A stretch of 64,000 nt of DNA from Lysobacterales bacterium (GCA_030065125.1 JASJDM010000002.1:1-64000); one strand, 5' to 3'. Shown: positions 25,585 through 35,967, counted from the first letter of the stretch. A program made the numbers and translations. The notes: generated by a model from the letters alone, not told the origin.

Positions 25585-26349
25585 ATGGATCTTGCAACGC
25601 TCCTCGGAATACTCGGTGCTTTCGGCATCATCACCGCGGCCGTGATTACCGGCGGGAACGCCTTAGGGTTTCTCAACCTGCCGTCCATCCTCATCGTGGT
25701 GGGCGGGACTTCGCTGGTGGTGCTGTCCCGGGTCACCCTGGCCCAGTTCCTGGGCGCTTTCAAGGTTGCCATGAAGGCCTTCCTGCATAAGGGTCAGGCA
25801 CCGGAAGAACTGATCCACGAAGCTGTCACCCTGGCCAAGATCGTACGTAAAGACGGCATCCTGGCCATCGAGGACAAGCCGATCTCCCACCCGTTTTTCG
25901 CCAAGGGGATCAACATGTGTATCGACGGCCAGGACACCGACGTGATCAAACACTGCCTGGCCAATGACATTAACCTGACCATTCAGCACCAGTCAGCCGG
26001 CGCGGACATGTTTTCCGCCACCGGTGACGTCGCGCCTGCCATGGGCATGATCGGCACGCTGATCGGTCTGGTGCAGATGCTCAGCTCCATGGAAGACCCC
26101 AAGAGCATTGGGCCGGCCATGGCAGTGGCCCTTCTGACGACCCTGTATGGCGCTATCCTGGCCAACGCTTTTGCGCTGCCCATTGCGGCCAAGCTGAAGC
26201 TGCGCAGCCGGGAGGAATCCCTCAACAAGAAGCTGATCCTTGAATCCATCAGCGGCATTCAGAGCGGCACCCATCCCAAGGTCCTGGAACAGATGCTGAT
26301 CAACTACCTGCCCCAGGAACAGCGGGACACCTATGCGTCAGTGGATTGA
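25585..26349 (+). CDS. motA: Flagellar stator protein MotA/PomA-like
   Basis: Inner-membrane stator subunit with four hydrophobic helices and a large cytoplasmic loop that contacts FliG. It starts MDLATLLGILGAFGIITAAV, the pattern of the PomA/MotC type, and shows 'TGDVAPAMGMIGTLIGLVQML' and 'GPAMAVALLTTLYGAILANAFALPIA' near the C-terminal helices. I chose the ATG at 25585, after AAAGGG, rather than an in-frame ATG at 25546 in the leader. 254 aa. Twelve bp before motB. Confidence 0.92.
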   Translation: MDLATLLGILGAFGIITAAVITGGNALGFLNLPSILIVVGGTSLVVLSRVTLAQFLGAFKVAMKAFLHKGQAPEELIHEAVTLAKIVRKDGILAIEDKPISHPFFAKGINMCIDGQDTDVIKHCLANDINLTIQHQSAGADMFSATGDVAPAMGMIGTLIGLVQMLSSMEDPKSIGPAMAVALLTTLYGAILANAFALPIAAKLKLRSREESLNKKLILESISGIQSGTHPKVLEQMLINYLPQEQRDTYASVD

Positions 26350-26361
26350 TGGATTTTCACG

Positions 26362-27321
26362 ATGAGTGATTTTGAAGACACAGACCCGCCGGAAGAGGAA
26401 GAAGGAGGCAGCGGTGCGCCAGCGTGGATGGCGACCTTCGCGGATCTGATGTCCCTGCTGATGTGCTTTTTTGTTCTGCTGCTGTCGTTCTCGGAGATCG
26501 AAGCCAAGAAGTACAAGCAGGTGGCCGGTTCCATGGAAAAAGCCTTCGGCGTTCAACGCGAGGTCAAGACCATGGAGATTCCCAAGGGCACCAGCATCAT
26601 CGCGACGGAATTCAGCCCCGGTAAGCCCACGCGCCAGGTGGTCAACCTGAGCATGCAGCAGGAAACCACCAATCAGTACAAACAGAACCTGGATTTCACC
26701 GATTCCGGAATGAAAGGCATGGAATCCGACGGCGGCGCGGCCGCGCTGGTGGACAGCGAAAGCGAGCAGGCGGAAACGGTTGAGATCAATCAGGAGGTCC
26801 TGTACGCAGCCCAGCTGCTGGCCCAGGCCCTGGGACAGGAGATTGACAGCGGCATGATCGAGGTGGTCTCACTGCCCGATCGGGTGTTGCTGCGGGTCCG
26901 GGAACGCGGATCGTTTGAATCCGGCAGCGCCACCATCCGCCAGAGCTTCTACCCGATCCTGGCCCGCCTGACCCAGACCCTGAACAAAACCTCCGGCGAC
27001 ATCGTGGTGGAAGGCCACACCGACAACGTACCCATTTCGACCTACCAGTACCCGTCGAACTGGGAGCTTTCCGCCGCCCGCGCCGCGGCTTTCGTCCACT
27101 TCATGACCAAGCAGGGCGAAACGGCGCCGGAACGGCTTGAAATCCGTGCCCACGGGGAAACCAAGCCCCTGGCACCCAACGACTCGCGGCGCAACCGCGC
27201 CCGCAACCGCCGGGTCGAGATCGCCCTGGTGATGAAACCGAATTCCGTGGACCAGACGTCGAAAAAACTGATCGGTTCGACGCCTGAACCTAACCGGCTC
27301 AGAAACGCCCAGGAGGGGTAG
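26362..27321 (+). CDS. motB: Flagellar stator protein MotB/PomB-like
   Basis: Ion-channel and peptidoglycan-anchoring stator subunit. The single helix begins PAWMATFADLMSLLMCFFVLL with the ion-binding Asp at D28, and the sequence after it (SFSEIEAKKYKQVAGSMEKAFGVQ, then IPKGTSIIATEF) matches PomB and MotD more than enteric MotB. The C-terminal OmpA-like domain shows VEGHTDNVPI and NRARNRRVEIAL. 319 aa. A sodium-driven stator is suggested but not proved. Confidence 0.92.
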   Translation: MSDFEDTDPPEEEEGGSGAPAWMATFADLMSLLMCFFVLLLSFSEIEAKKYKQVAGSMEKAFGVQREVKTMEIPKGTSIIATEFSPGKPTRQVVNLSMQQETTNQYKQNLDFTDSGMKGMESDGGAAALVDSESEQAETVEINQEVLYAAQLLAQALGQEIDSGMIEVVSLPDRVLLRVRERGSFESGSATIRQSFYPILARLTQTLNKTSGDIVVEGHTDNVPISTYQYPSNWELSAARAAAFVHFMTKQGETAPERLEIRAHGETKPLAPNDSRRNRARNRRVEIALVMKPNSVDQTSKKLIGSTPEPNRLRNAQEG

Positions 27322-27323
27322 AT

Positions 27324-28889
27324 ATGAGTAGCCTTGCAGACGACAGAACCGCCAGCGGACTGTCACCCGACCAGTTAATTGAGCTGCTGCGCAACGGCAT
27401 CGTCCGGATAAGCCATGCGGCCTCGGGAATCGACGATGAGCTTGACGGACGGCTTTCAAAGCTGCGCAAAATGCTGCGTTCAGATCCAAAGCCTGCGGTG
27501 GTGGAACATCTGATCAGCGATGTCTCCAAGGCTGTCGTTTCCATGGACGCCCGCAACCGGGCAGAAGAGAAGCACCACAAGGCTTCCGCCGAACGCCTGC
27601 TGGAGGTGTTTGATCTGTTTCAGCCCAGCTGGCAGCTTCGGCGCAAGAAAAAAGCGGTTGCCGCCAAGCTGAAGAGCAAGAACGCCGGGTTTACGGTGTT
27701 CCTGCGCGAGTACTCGGACCTGCTCAACTCGGCAGTGCGGGAAAAGGCCGGCGGTGCCAAGCCCGAGCAAGGGGTAATCACCCGCATGCTGGGGTCCAAG
27801 TCCTCCGGCGAAGAAGTTGAGATTCCTGACCCGGACACCACCGAGGCGATCGAGGAGATCCGTCGATCCCTGACCATACTGCTGAACCATGTAGACACGG
27901 ACGAAGACCTGAGCCAGATTGCCGGCGGAATCCGCAAGCGCCTGGATCAGCAGCTGGATGCTGCAGTACTGCCGGAAATCATTGAATCCATCGCCGACCT
28001 GGCCGACACCTCGAAGAACCTCGAACGAAAGCGCTTTGAAGATTTCGTGCAGAAGATGGCCGAGCAGTTCGACAACCTGGAGCGCGCGATCCAGTCCAGC
28101 GCCAAGATCGAGTCGGAAACCCGGGAATCCCGGGCGGAGATGGAACAGGCCCTGCGCACCACGGCCAAGAACCTGAAGTCCCAGATCGTCAAGTCCACCA
28201 ACCTGGGACAGCTCCAGCGCGCCGTGGCAACCGAAGTTGAAGACATGACCCAGACCCTGGAGAAGTATCACAACGTCGAGGAGATCCGCCACAAGAAGTT
28301 CGAAGCCAGCATCGACCTGCTGCAAGCCAAACTGGGCGAAACCAACGCCGAGTGCAACGAGCTGTACGCGGAGATCCAGCAGCTGCGCATCAAGAGCCAG
28401 CTGGACGCCCTGACCGGGTTGCCCAACCGGGCCGGTTTCATGGAGCGCGCCCAGCAGGAATACGAACGGGCCCTGCGCTACGGCAACCGCCTGTCGGTGG
28501 CGCTGGTGGACATCGATAACTTCAAGAAAGTCAATGACCGCTACGGTCACCAGGCCGGCGATACCGTCATCACCGAGGTGGGGTCGGTGATCGCGGGATG
28601 CTTGCGGAAGTCCGACTTCGTGTGCCGCTACGGCGGCGAGGAGTTTGTCATCCTGCTGCCGGAGACGCCCCTGGACAAGGCTTTCCAGGTCGCCGAAAAG
28701 ATCCGACAGGCCGTCAGCAAGACACCATTTGCGTTTCGCGAGCGACGGGTACAGGTCACGGTGTCAGTTGGCGTGTCGGAGCTGGAATCCAACCAGTCCA
28801 TTTCAGAGCTGGTGGAGAAAGCAGACGTTGCCCTTTACGGCGCCAAGAGCTCCGGCCGCAACCGCGCGATGACCAGCGCCGCCCACTGA
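27324..28889 (+). CDS. Diguanylate cyclase (GGDEF) in the stator operon
   Basis: Cytosolic 521-aa protein with no visible transmembrane segment. The N-terminal ~370 residues are helical and partly coiled coil, of no domain I can name. The C-terminal GGDEF domain has the active motif GGEEF (437-441) and an RKSD inhibitory site (428-431) five residues before it, so it should make c-di-GMP and be product-inhibited. ATG follows AGGAGGGG and overlaps nothing; 2 bp after motB. Context suggests it sets c-di-GMP for motor or surface behaviour. Confidence 0.9.
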   Translation: MSSLADDRTASGLSPDQLIELLRNGIVRISHAASGIDDELDGRLSKLRKMLRSDPKPAVVEHLISDVSKAVVSMDARNRAEEKHHKASAERLLEVFDLFQPSWQLRRKKKAVAAKLKSKNAGFTVFLREYSDLLNSAVREKAGGAKPEQGVITRMLGSKSSGEEVEIPDPDTTEAIEEIRRSLTILLNHVDTDEDLSQIAGGIRKRLDQQLDAAVLPEIIESIADLADTSKNLERKRFEDFVQKMAEQFDNLERAIQSSAKIESETRESRAEMEQALRTTAKNLKSQIVKSTNLGQLQRAVATEVEDMTQTLEKYHNVEEIRHKKFEASIDLLQAKLGETNAECNELYAEIQQLRIKSQLDALTGLPNRAGFMERAQQEYERALRYGNRLSVALVDIDNFKKVNDRYGHQAGDTVITEVGSVIAGCLRKSDFVCRYGGEEFVILLPETPLDKAFQVAEKIRQAVSKTPFAFRERRVQVTVSVGVSELESNQSISELVEKADVALYGAKSSGRNRAMTSAAH

Positions 28890-28951
28890 TGAGCAACGGT
28901 CCGTGACGTGGAAACCAAATGCCGCAATGACGGATACGGGCCGAATTCGAT

Positions 28952-30805
28952 ATGGCTGACATCCCTACAGGCAGATCCCGCAAAGCCGCTGCCCGCAGGT
29001 CTGAGCAGGAGCAGCCCGGGCCCGCTGAAAAGCCGTCGGTCCGCCGGCTGGATGAGGTTGATGCCGGCAACAAGCCCCCTGCGGACGGCCGGGCCATGAA
29101 AGATCCGCGTACCGGCATGGACAACGCCATGGAGGCCGCCCAGTTGGCGACGTTCAGTTGGGATTCGGGCAGTGACCGGGTGGTCATGGACCAGACCATG
29201 GTCGAATTGCTGCACCAGACCACCCGCCCGGTGCCGGCCAATCTGTTGCAGCTGCTGAGCTCGGTACACGACGATGACCGGGCGGCACTGCGGGCCCAGC
29301 TGCGCGCCTGCGCCGAGCACCAGACCGGCTTTTTCGCCCGTTTCCGGCTGATGGATGACAGCGGAGAGTTCAGCTGGATTGACTGCTCCGGCAAGCCCGT
29401 AAGCCTGTCCACCAATGAGCACGCCCACGTGCTGTGTATCTGCCGCCTGACCCAGGTTGACGTCGAGAAAGAGCTGCAAAAAAGTGATGAACGGCGACTG
29501 GCCCGGGCGGCACACGAAATCCGCACCCCGGTAGCCGGGATCGTGGGCCTGGCACGGTTGCTGGAACAGGACAGCAACCTGACCGACACCCAGCGCAAGC
29601 GCCTGGGACTGATGGTCGACAACGGCAACGACCTGTTGGAAACGCTGAACGACATATTGAAGCGTGCCCGGCAGTCCCAGGAAGGCAACACCCGGCACCA
29701 GCCGGTGCGGCTGTCCACTTTCCTGAGTGACCTGGTGGAAATGTTCAAGGCGATGCAGCACAGCTCCGGGGTGGTCCTGCAGCACTGCCTGGACAGCAAA
29801 GACCTGGAGTTTCGAAGTGATCGCGTGCGGCTGAGACGGATACTGACCAACCTGATGGGAAACGCCTTGAAGTTTACCGACCAGGGTTCGGTTTCCCTGC
29901 GTGCCAGCTGGGAATATTCCGGCTCCCATGGCACGGTGGACCTTCGAGTCCAGGTGATCGACACAGGAGCCGGGATCGACCCTGCCAGCCTGCAGCGCAT
30001 CTTCCGGCCCTACGAGCAGCTGGCCCTGGGCCGGGCCAAGAAAGGCAACGGGCTGGGCCTGTCCATTTCCCGCGACCTGGCCAGGCAGCTTGGCGGCAAA
30101 ATCAGCGTGGAAAGCATACCCGGCCGGGGCAGTACCTTTACCCTGACCGTCCCAGTGGCCGTGGTGGCCTCAGAGCAACAGAACGTGGCTACCCAGGCGC
30201 CCATGGTCATCCTCATCGGATCTGACCGCGTATCCAACCAACAGAGAGTACACAAGCTACAGGCAGCAGGCTTTCGCACTCGCTGGCACGCCAAGGTCAA
30301 CCCCGGCGATATTCCATACTTTCACAGCCACATGGGCCCGGTGATCGTGGATTGTTCCGATCTGCACGTAGGCTTGAGAAACCTGGACTGGATTCGGACT
30401 TCGATCCCCGAGGCCAATGACAACGTCATTGCCGTATGCGGACCGGTCACCGAGCGGCAGGCCAGCGGACTCCTGCGGGCCGGCGCGTCAACCCTGCTGA
30501 CCTGGCCGTTTTCCGACGACGACCTGGAAGCCGCCGTGGCCGGCTCCGGCCCCAGGCCCTCGCGCCGGTCTTCCACAGTGCCACAACAGGCCACCCCGGC
30601 TTGCGGCGGCCAGCCCGGCTCTGCCGATAATTGTCCCCAGCCGCCCCCCGACAACCCGCCTGACAACCCGCCTGACGACCCACCTGACGACCTGGAAGGC
30701 CTGATTGATCAACTGGAATCGGTTGGCAAAAGCCTGTCGCTGGACCCGGAGGCGGACATCAACATGGACGACAAACCGGTCAACTGGAAGAACAAACTCA
30801 ACTAG
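28952..30805 (+). CDS. Soluble PAS histidine kinase with degenerate receiver
   Basis: 617 aa, no transmembrane segment. Order: disordered basic start (~1-50), PAS_3-like domain (~60-175), HisKA with H188 (AAHEIRTPVAGI), HATPase with N box (NLMGNALKF) and G boxes (DTGAGI, GNGLGLSIS), then a receiver-like domain (~410-525). That receiver keeps an Asp after VIV but has GSD instead of DD and TWPF instead of KPF, so phosphotransfer is doubtful. A DNPP repeat and an acidic helix end the protein. The start is uncertain (ATG at 29098 also possible). No response regulator is adjacent. Confidence 0.85.
   Translation: MADIPTGRSRKAAARRSEQEQPGPAEKPSVRRLDEVDAGNKPPADGRAMKDPRTGMDNAMEAAQLATFSWDSGSDRVVMDQTMVELLHQTTRPVPANLLQLLSSVHDDDRAALRAQLRACAEHQTGFFARFRLMDDSGEFSWIDCSGKPVSLSTNEHAHVLCICRLTQVDVEKELQKSDERRLARAAHEIRTPVAGIVGLARLLEQDSNLTDTQRKRLGLMVDNGNDLLETLNDILKRARQSQEGNTRHQPVRLSTFLSDLVEMFKAMQHSSGVVLQHCLDSKDLEFRSDRVRLRRILTNLMGNALKFTDQGSVSLRASWEYSGSHGTVDLRVQVIDTGAGIDPASLQRIFRPYEQLALGRAKKGNGLGLSISRDLARQLGGKISVESIPGRGSTFTLTVPVAVVASEQQNVATQAPMVILIGSDRVSNQQRVHKLQAAGFRTRWHAKVNPGDIPYFHSHMGPVIVDCSDLHVGLRNLDWIRTSIPEANDNVIAVCGPVTERQASGLLRAGASTLLTWPFSDDDLEAAVAGSGPRPSRRSSTVPQQATPACGGQPGSADNCPQPPPDNPPDNPPDDPPDDLEGLIDQLESVGKSLSLDPEADINMDDKPVNWKNKLN
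30650..30691 (+). repeat. 12-bp tandem repeat encoding D(N/D)PP
   Basis: Three and a half copies of GACAACCCGCCT (the later ones GACGACCCACCT) encode DNPPDNPPDDPPDD in the linker between the degenerate receiver and the acidic C-terminal helix of the kinase. Copy number can change in frame. Confidence 0.8.
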
Positions 30806-30826
30806 CGTCTATCGATACGGGCGCGG

Positions 30827-31279
30827 TCATTTCCGCCGCTGCCTGAAGAACTCGGTCAGCAAAGCCCCACAGGCTTCTGCCTCTACGCCCGCCGTAACCT
30901 CGACTCGGTGATTGGCCGCCGGCGACCCCAGCACGTCCAGCACCGTACCTGCGGCCCCTGCCCGGGGATCCGCGGCGCCAAAAACCAGGCGCCGGACTCG
31001 GGCATGGACCAGCGCGCCGGCACACATGGCACAGGGTTCCAGCGTCACGTACAGGTCGCAATCGACCAGCCGGTAGTTGGATCGCACCTGGCCAGCCTGG
31101 CGCAAAGCAAGGATTTCGGCGTGGGCGCAGGGGTCGTGCAGCGCGATGGGAGAGTTGTGGGACCGGGCGATGATCTCGCCCTGGTGGACAATGATGCATC
31201 CCACCGGTACCTCGCCGGCTGCCGCTGCCCGACGGGCCAGGTCCAGAGCCACGTTCATATAGCGGGAATCAGAATCCAT
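30827..31279 (-). CDS. tadA: tRNA-specific adenosine deaminase TadA
   Basis: Converts A34 to inosine in tRNA-Arg(ACG). Zinc-site motifs H53-A-E and P82-C-A-M-C86 are present and the overall fold matches the family (EVPVGCIIVHQGEII, ARVRRLVFGAADPRAGAAG). I chose the ATG at 31279 (MDSDSRYMNVAL, 150 aa); an in-frame TTG at 31336 would add 19 residues. Third gene after guaB-guaA, convergent with the kinase gene 21 bp away. Confidence 0.92.
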   Translation of the reverse strand: MDSDSRYMNVALDLARRAAAAGEVPVGCIIVHQGEIIARSHNSPIALHDPCAHAEILALRQAGQVRSNYRLVDCDLYVTLEPCAMCAGALVHARVRRLVFGAADPRAGAAGTVLDVLGSPAANHRVEVTAGVEAEACGALLTEFFRQRRK

Positions 31280-31342
31280 CAGCCCCAGTCCGCTAACCCG
31301 GCTTTCAGCCTCACCGCCGCCCGGGTCAAACAGCAACCGGCG

Positions 31343-32926
31343 TCATTCCCATTCGATGGTGGCCGGGGGTTTGCCGGAAATATCGTAGACCACCCGCGAG
31401 ATCCCCTGGATCTCATTGATAATGCGCCGGGACACCTGGTCGAGAAAATCATAGGGCAGATCGGACCAGCGTGCGGTCATGAAATCCACCGTTTCTACCG
31501 ACCGAAGCGCAATGACGTACTCATAGGACCGGCCGTCCCCGACCACGCCCACGGACTTCACCGGCAGAAACACCGCAAACGCCTGGCTGACCTTGTCGTA
31601 CAGCTGATGATTGTGCAGTTCTTCGATGAATATATGGTCGGCCCGGGCCAGCAGCCGGGCGTACTCGGGTTTCACTTCGCCGAGGATACGCACGCCCAGG
31701 CCGGGACCTGGGAACGGATGGCGGTAGACCATTTCCCGAGGCAGGTCCAGTTCCAGCCCGATGCGCCTGACCTCGTCCTTGAACAACTCCCGCAGCGGCT
31801 CCACCAGTTCCAGCGACATGTGCTCAGGGAGGCCGCCAACGTTGTGGTGAGACTTGATGACGTGAGCCTTGCCGGTTTTGGCACCCGCGGACTCGATCAC
31901 ATCGGGGTAAATGGTGCCCTGAGCCAGGTAGCGGGCATCGTCGATGGACGCGGCTTCCGATTCGAATATCTCGATGAACGTGCGGCCAATGATCTTGCGC
32001 TTTTCTTCGGGGTCCGTAACGCCGGCCAGGGCAGCGTAGAATCGGTCGGCGGCGTCAACCCGCCGCACCCGGACGCCCATGTGCCGGGCCATGGTTTCCA
32101 TCACCTGGTCCCCTTCCCGATAGCGCAGCAGTCCCGTATCAACAAATATGCAGGTGAGCTGGTCGCCGATGGCCTGGTGCAGCAGCGCCGCCACCACGCT
32201 GGAGTCCACGCCGCCGGAAAGCCCCAGCACCACGTGGTCGCTGCCGACCTGGTCACGCACCCGCTGGGTCGTCTCTTCAACGATAGAGGCAGGAGTCCAC
32301 AGCGCCTCGCAGTTGCAGATATGCAGCACGAAGTTTGCCAGTATGGCCCGGCCCTGGCGGGTATGGGTCACCTCTGGATGAAACTGCACGCCATAATAGC
32401 GCCGCTCCCGGTCCATCATCCCCGCGATGGGTGCGGCGGTGGTCGAGGCCAGCAGTTCAAAACCCTCGGGCAGCTGCATGACGCGGTCGCCGTGGCTCAT
32501 CCAGACGTCCAGCATCTGGTGGCCGTCCCTGGCATCGTCAGCCAGCGCCGCCAGCAGCGGCGATTCGGCTGCCACCGTCACCTGGGCATACCCAAACTCC
32601 CGATGATCGGCGGGCTCAACGGTACCACCCAGCTGCGCCGCCATGGTCTGCATGCCGTAACAGATGCCCAGCAGCGGCACGCCCAGCTCGAATATCACCT
32701 CGGGCGCCTCTGGCGTGTCTCCGGAATGAACCGATTCCGGACCGCCGGAAAGAATGATCCCCTGGGGGGCAAACTCAGCAATGTGGTCTGGATCGACGTC
32801 GTAGGGAAAAATCTCGCAGTAGACGCCGATCTCCCGGACCCGGCGCGCGATCAGCTGTGTGTACTGGGCGCCGAAATCCAGGATCAGGATCCGGTACTCG
32901 TGAATGTCACGGGCCACGCTTTGCAT
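31343..32926 (-). CDS. guaA: GMP synthase (glutamine-hydrolysing)
   Basis: Converts XMP to GMP. The class I glutaminase domain has C89 ([10 protein letters not shown]) and the FHPEVTHT histidine/glutamate pair. The ATP-pyrophosphatase P-loop is [10 protein letters not shown], and the C-terminal dimerisation domain ends in the conserved [12 protein letters not shown] follows a GGGGGAAG ribosome site. 527 aa. 18 bp after guaB, clearly the same operon. Confidence 0.97.
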   Translation of the reverse strand: MQSVARDIHEYRILILDFGAQYTQLIARRVREIGVYCEIFPYDVDPDHIAEFAPQGIILSGGPESVHSGDTPEAPEVIFELGVPLLGICYGMQTMAAQLGGTVEPADHREFGYAQVTVAAESPLLAALADDARDGHQMLDVWMSHGDRVMQLPEGFELLASTTAAPIAGMMDRERRYYGVQFHPEVTHTRQGRAILANFVLHICNCEALWTPASIVEETTQRVRDQVGSDHVVLGLSGGVDSSVVAALLHQAIGDQLTCIFVDTGLLRYREGDQVMETMARHMGVRVRRVDAADRFYAALAGVTDPEEKRKIIGRTFIEIFESEAASIDDARYLAQGTIYPDVIESAGAKTGKAHVIKSHHNVGGLPEHMSLELVEPLRELFKDEVRRIGLELDLPREMVYRHPFPGPGLGVRILGEVKPEYARLLARADHIFIEELHNHQLYDKVSQAFAVFLPVKSVGVVGDGRSYEYVIALRSVETVDFMTARWSDLPYDFLDQVSRRIINEIQGISRVVYDISGKPPATIEWE

Positions 32927-32944
32927 GTGCTTCCCCCAGTCCTG

Positions 32945-34405
32945 CTATCGCTGCAGGCGGTAGTTGGGCGGTTCTTTGGTGATGGTCACGTCGTGGACAT
33001 GGCTTTCCCGGACACCGGCGTTGGTCACCCGCACGAACCGGGGGCGGGTGCGCATCTCGTCCATGTCCTCGCAACCGCAGTAACCCATGCTGGAACGCAG
33101 CCCGCCCAGCAGCTGGTGGATGACCGTGGTCATCGGGCCCTTGTACGGGACGCGGCCTTCGATGCCTTCCGGCACCAGCTTGTCGTTGTCCACCTGGTCC
33201 TGGAAGTAACGATCGCTGGAGCCCTTCTGCATGGCTCCCAGGGACCCCATGCCACGATAGCTCTTGTAGGACCGGCCCTGGTACAGCTCCACCTCACCCG
33301 GAGCCTCCTCGGTACCGGCAAACAGGCCACCCACCATGACGGCGTGTGCACCGGCCACCACAGCCTTGGCCAGATCGCCGGAAAAGCGGATGCCGCCATC
33401 GGCGATCAGCGGCACATCGGTGTCTGCCAGGGCCTCGGCTACCTGCATCACCGCGGTGACCTGGGGTACGCCGACTCCGGCTACGATCCGGGTGGTACAG
33501 ATAGACCCGGGTCCCACGCCGACCTTGACCCCATCGGCCCCTGCCTTGACCAACGCGGCGGCACCGTCGCCGGTGGTAATGTTGCCCCCGATCACCTGGA
33601 GATCCGGATAGTTCTTCTTGACCCACGCCACCCGGGACAGGACGCCCTTGGAGTGACCGTGGGCGGTATCCACCACCACCAGGTCCACCCCGGACTCCAC
33701 CAGCAGCCCGACCCGCTCCTCGGTGTCGCCACCCACGCCCACGGCTGCTGCCACCCGCAGTCGCTCCTGGCTGTCCTTGCAGGCGTTGGGATGTTCCTTG
33801 GCCTTCTGGATGTCTTTGACGGTCACCAGGCCGCGCAACTGGAAATCGTCGTTGACCACAAGGACCTTTTCGATGCGATGCTTGTGCAGCAGCTCCAGCA
33901 CCTGGTCCTGGGTGTAGTCCTCCCTGACCGTAACCAGGTCATCCTTGCGGGTCATGATATTGCGGACCGGATCGTCCAGTTTCCGCTCGAAGCGCATATC
34001 GCGGCCGGTGACGATGCCAACCAGGTCTTCGCCGTCAACCACGGGCACGCCGGAGATGTTGCGCGCGTGGGTCAGCTCCAGCACCTCGCGGATGGTGGTA
34101 TAGGGGCCCACCGTGATGGGGTCGCGGATCACGCCGGCTTCGAACTTTTTCACCTGGCGGACCTGGCGGGCCTGTTCTTCCGGCGTCATGTTCTTATGGA
34201 TGACGCCAATTCCCCCTTCCTGGGCCATGGTGATGGCCAGGCGGGACTCGGTCACCGTGTCCATGGCGGCAGACAGCAGCGGCATGTTGAGCTGGATTCC
34301 CCGGCTGACCCGGGTGCGCAGCGAGACCTGCTGCGGCAATACGTCCGAGTAATCCGGAACCAGCGAAACGTCGTCAAAAGTCAGCGCGTCATCCAAAACT
34401 CGCAT
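32945..34405 (-). CDS. guaB: IMP dehydrogenase
   Basis: Oxidises IMP to XMP, the committed step to GMP. Catalytic Cys303 lies in [21 protein letters not shown]. Two CBS domains sit between residues ~90 and 205 ([27 protein letters not shown]), and the [17 protein letters not shown] flap is intact. I chose the ATG at 34405 ([24 protein letters not shown], 486 aa) with GAGGAG upstream; the open frame continues further but that part is not IMP dehydrogenase. Diverges from xseA. Confidence 0.97.
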   Translation of the reverse strand: MRVLDDALTFDDVSLVPDYSDVLPQQVSLRTRVSRGIQLNMPLLSAAMDTVTESRLAITMAQEGGIGVIHKNMTPEEQARQVRQVKKFEAGVIRDPITVGPYTTIREVLELTHARNISGVPVVDGEDLVGIVTGRDMRFERKLDDPVRNIMTRKDDLVTVREDYTQDQVLELLHKHRIEKVLVVNDDFQLRGLVTVKDIQKAKEHPNACKDSQERLRVAAAVGVGGDTEERVGLLVESGVDLVVVDTAHGHSKGVLSRVAWVKKNYPDLQVIGGNITTGDGAAALVKAGADGVKVGVGPGSICTTRIVAGVGVPQVTAVMQVAEALADTDVPLIADGGIRFSGDLAKAVVAGAHAVMVGGLFAGTEEAPGEVELYQGRSYKSYRGMGSLGAMQKGSSDRYFQDQVDNDKLVPEGIEGRVPYKGPMTTVIHQLLGGLRSSMGYCGCEDMDEMRTRPRFVRVTNAGVRESHVHDVTITKEPPNYRLQR

Positions 34406-34501
34406 CAAATCGTGTCTCCTCAATGCCTCTGCCGTGGCCTGCAATATGGCCCCCCATGCAGCCAGTTTCGCAGACAGTTCTGCAGCCAGTCCCGCAACCC
34501 G

Positions 34502-34518
34502 TACCGCGGATCGCGGTA
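34502..34518. promoter_or_regulatory. Perfect palindrome between guaB and xseA
   Basis: TACCGCG-GAT-CGCGGTA, 7-bp arms with a 3-base centre, 97 bp before guaB and 85 bp before xseA in their divergent control region. Position fits an operator for one or both genes. No known regulator is assigned; a purine regulator is only a guess. Confidence 0.4.
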
Positions 34519-34602
34519 AATCCGACCAGTTTATCGCAAACCGCTGTCCGGGGTCAGGGCTGCTGATGGAAAAATTGCCCGCCGCCCCATTAAAATTCAC
34601 CG

Positions 34603-35967
34603 ATGTCACAGGAATCACTGTTTGCAACACGGGACGTCTACACACCCCGCCGCCTCAATCGTGAAATCCGCTTCCAGCTGGAAGACGGCTACCGGGATAT
34701 CTGGATCGAGGGTGAGATCTCCAACCTGTCCAGGCCGGCGTCAGGCCACGCCTATTTCACGCTGAAGGACGAATCGGCCCAGGTTCGCTGCGCGCTGTTT
34801 CGCAACCGGCGGGTCACCACGCCGCTGAGCGACGGCGCCCAGGTCCTGCTGCGGGCCCGGGTGAGCCTGTACGAAGCCCGGGGAGAGTACCAGCTCATCG
34901 TCGAGCACGTGGAACCAGCCGGCGAAGGCCTGTTGCGCCGTCAGTTCGAGGAATTGAAGAAAAAACTCGCGGGAGAGGGACTGTTCGCCGAAGAACGAAA
35001 GCAGGACCTGCCTCTGTACCCCCGCCATATCGCCATCATCAGCTCCGCTACCGGTGCCGCCATCCGCGACGTCTGCAGCGTGCTGGCCCGGCGCTATCCT
35101 TCGGTGCGGGTCACCCTGGTGCCCAGCCAGGTACAGGGCGACCAGGCGCCAAAGCAGCTGGTGGCAGCACTCCAGGCCGCCCAGCGGCTGCGGCCCGACG
35201 TCATCCTGCTGACCCGCGGCGGTGGCTCCCTGGAAGACCTGTGGGCATTCAATGACGAGTCCCTGGCCCGGGCCATGGCGGAATGCCCTACCCCGCTGGT
35301 TTCCGCGGTGGGGCACGAAGTGGACTTCACCATTGCCGACTTCGTGGCCGACGTTCGGGCGCCAACGCCGTCGGCAGCGGCGGAACTGCTGGTGCCGGAC
35401 CAGCTGGAGCTGATCCAGCAGTTCGCCGGGGCGGAAAAACGACTGCGGAGAGCCCTGCAGTCCGAGCTGCAGCGCAACATGCAGCGGGTGGACTACCTGC
35501 TGCGCCGGCTGCAGGCCAATCACCCGGGACAGCGAATCCGCCTGGCCCGGGAAAAGCTGGAAGCGCAGCGGCTCCGCATCACTGCAGCCTGGGCAGCGCG
35601 GCACCGGGGCTTCGGGTCTCGCCTCGAACTGGCCCGGGAGAAGCTGCACGGCAACAGTCCGGCCGCCCGGGTGGAGGCGCTGCGCCTGCGTCTGGCCCAG
35701 TTGAGCCAGAGACCGGCACAACTGCTGAAGGCGCGCCTGAGGATACTGGCCGAGCGCCTGCGGGGCTCCGCCCGGGCCCTCAACGCCGTCAGCCCCCTGG
35801 CAGTGCTGGACCGAGGTTATTCACTGACCCGGGACGAAACCGGAGAACTTTTGACAGACGCAGCCGATGTGCAGCCCGGGCAGACGATCCAGACCCGGCT
35901 GGCCCGGGGACAGCTGATCAGCGAGGTACGCTCCATCGAACCGGACTCCACCGGGCAGCATGACTGA
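34603..35967 (+). CDS. xseA: Exodeoxyribonuclease VII large subunit
   Basis: With the small subunit XseB degrades single-stranded DNA. The N-terminal OB fold ([34 protein letters not shown]) and the catalytic core ([54 protein letters not shown]) are intact, followed by long helices. 454 aa. xseB is not adjacent. Overlaps the next gene by 8 bp. Confidence 0.95.
   Translation: MSQESLFATRDVYTPRRLNREIRFQLEDGYRDIWIEGEISNLSRPASGHAYFTLKDESAQVRCALFRNRRVTTPLSDGAQVLLRARVSLYEARGEYQLIVEHVEPAGEGLLRRQFEELKKKLAGEGLFAEERKQDLPLYPRHIAIISSATGAAIRDVCSVLARRYPSVRVTLVPSQVQGDQAPKQLVAALQAAQRLRPDVILLTRGGGSLEDLWAFNDESLARAMAECPTPLVSAVGHEVDFTIADFVADVRAPTPSAAAELLVPDQLELIQQFAGAEKRLRRALQSELQRNMQRVDYLLRRLQANHPGQRIRLAREKLEAQRLRITAAWAARHRGFGSRLELAREKLHGNSPAARVEALRLRLAQLSQRPAQLLKARLRILAERLRGSARALNAVSPLAVLDRGYSLTRDETGELLTDAADVQPGQTIQTRLARGQLISEVRSIEPDSTGQHD

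Noticed and set aside
30623..30630. GCCGATAA, a sigma-28 -10 match
   Set aside because: It lies inside the kinase coding sequence and has no TAAA box at the right distance upstream.
30908..34519. A 1203-codon open frame on the plus strand
   Set aside because: It is antisense to tadA, guaA and guaB, which are unmistakable. Its translation shows no domain and only reflects high-GC third-position bias.
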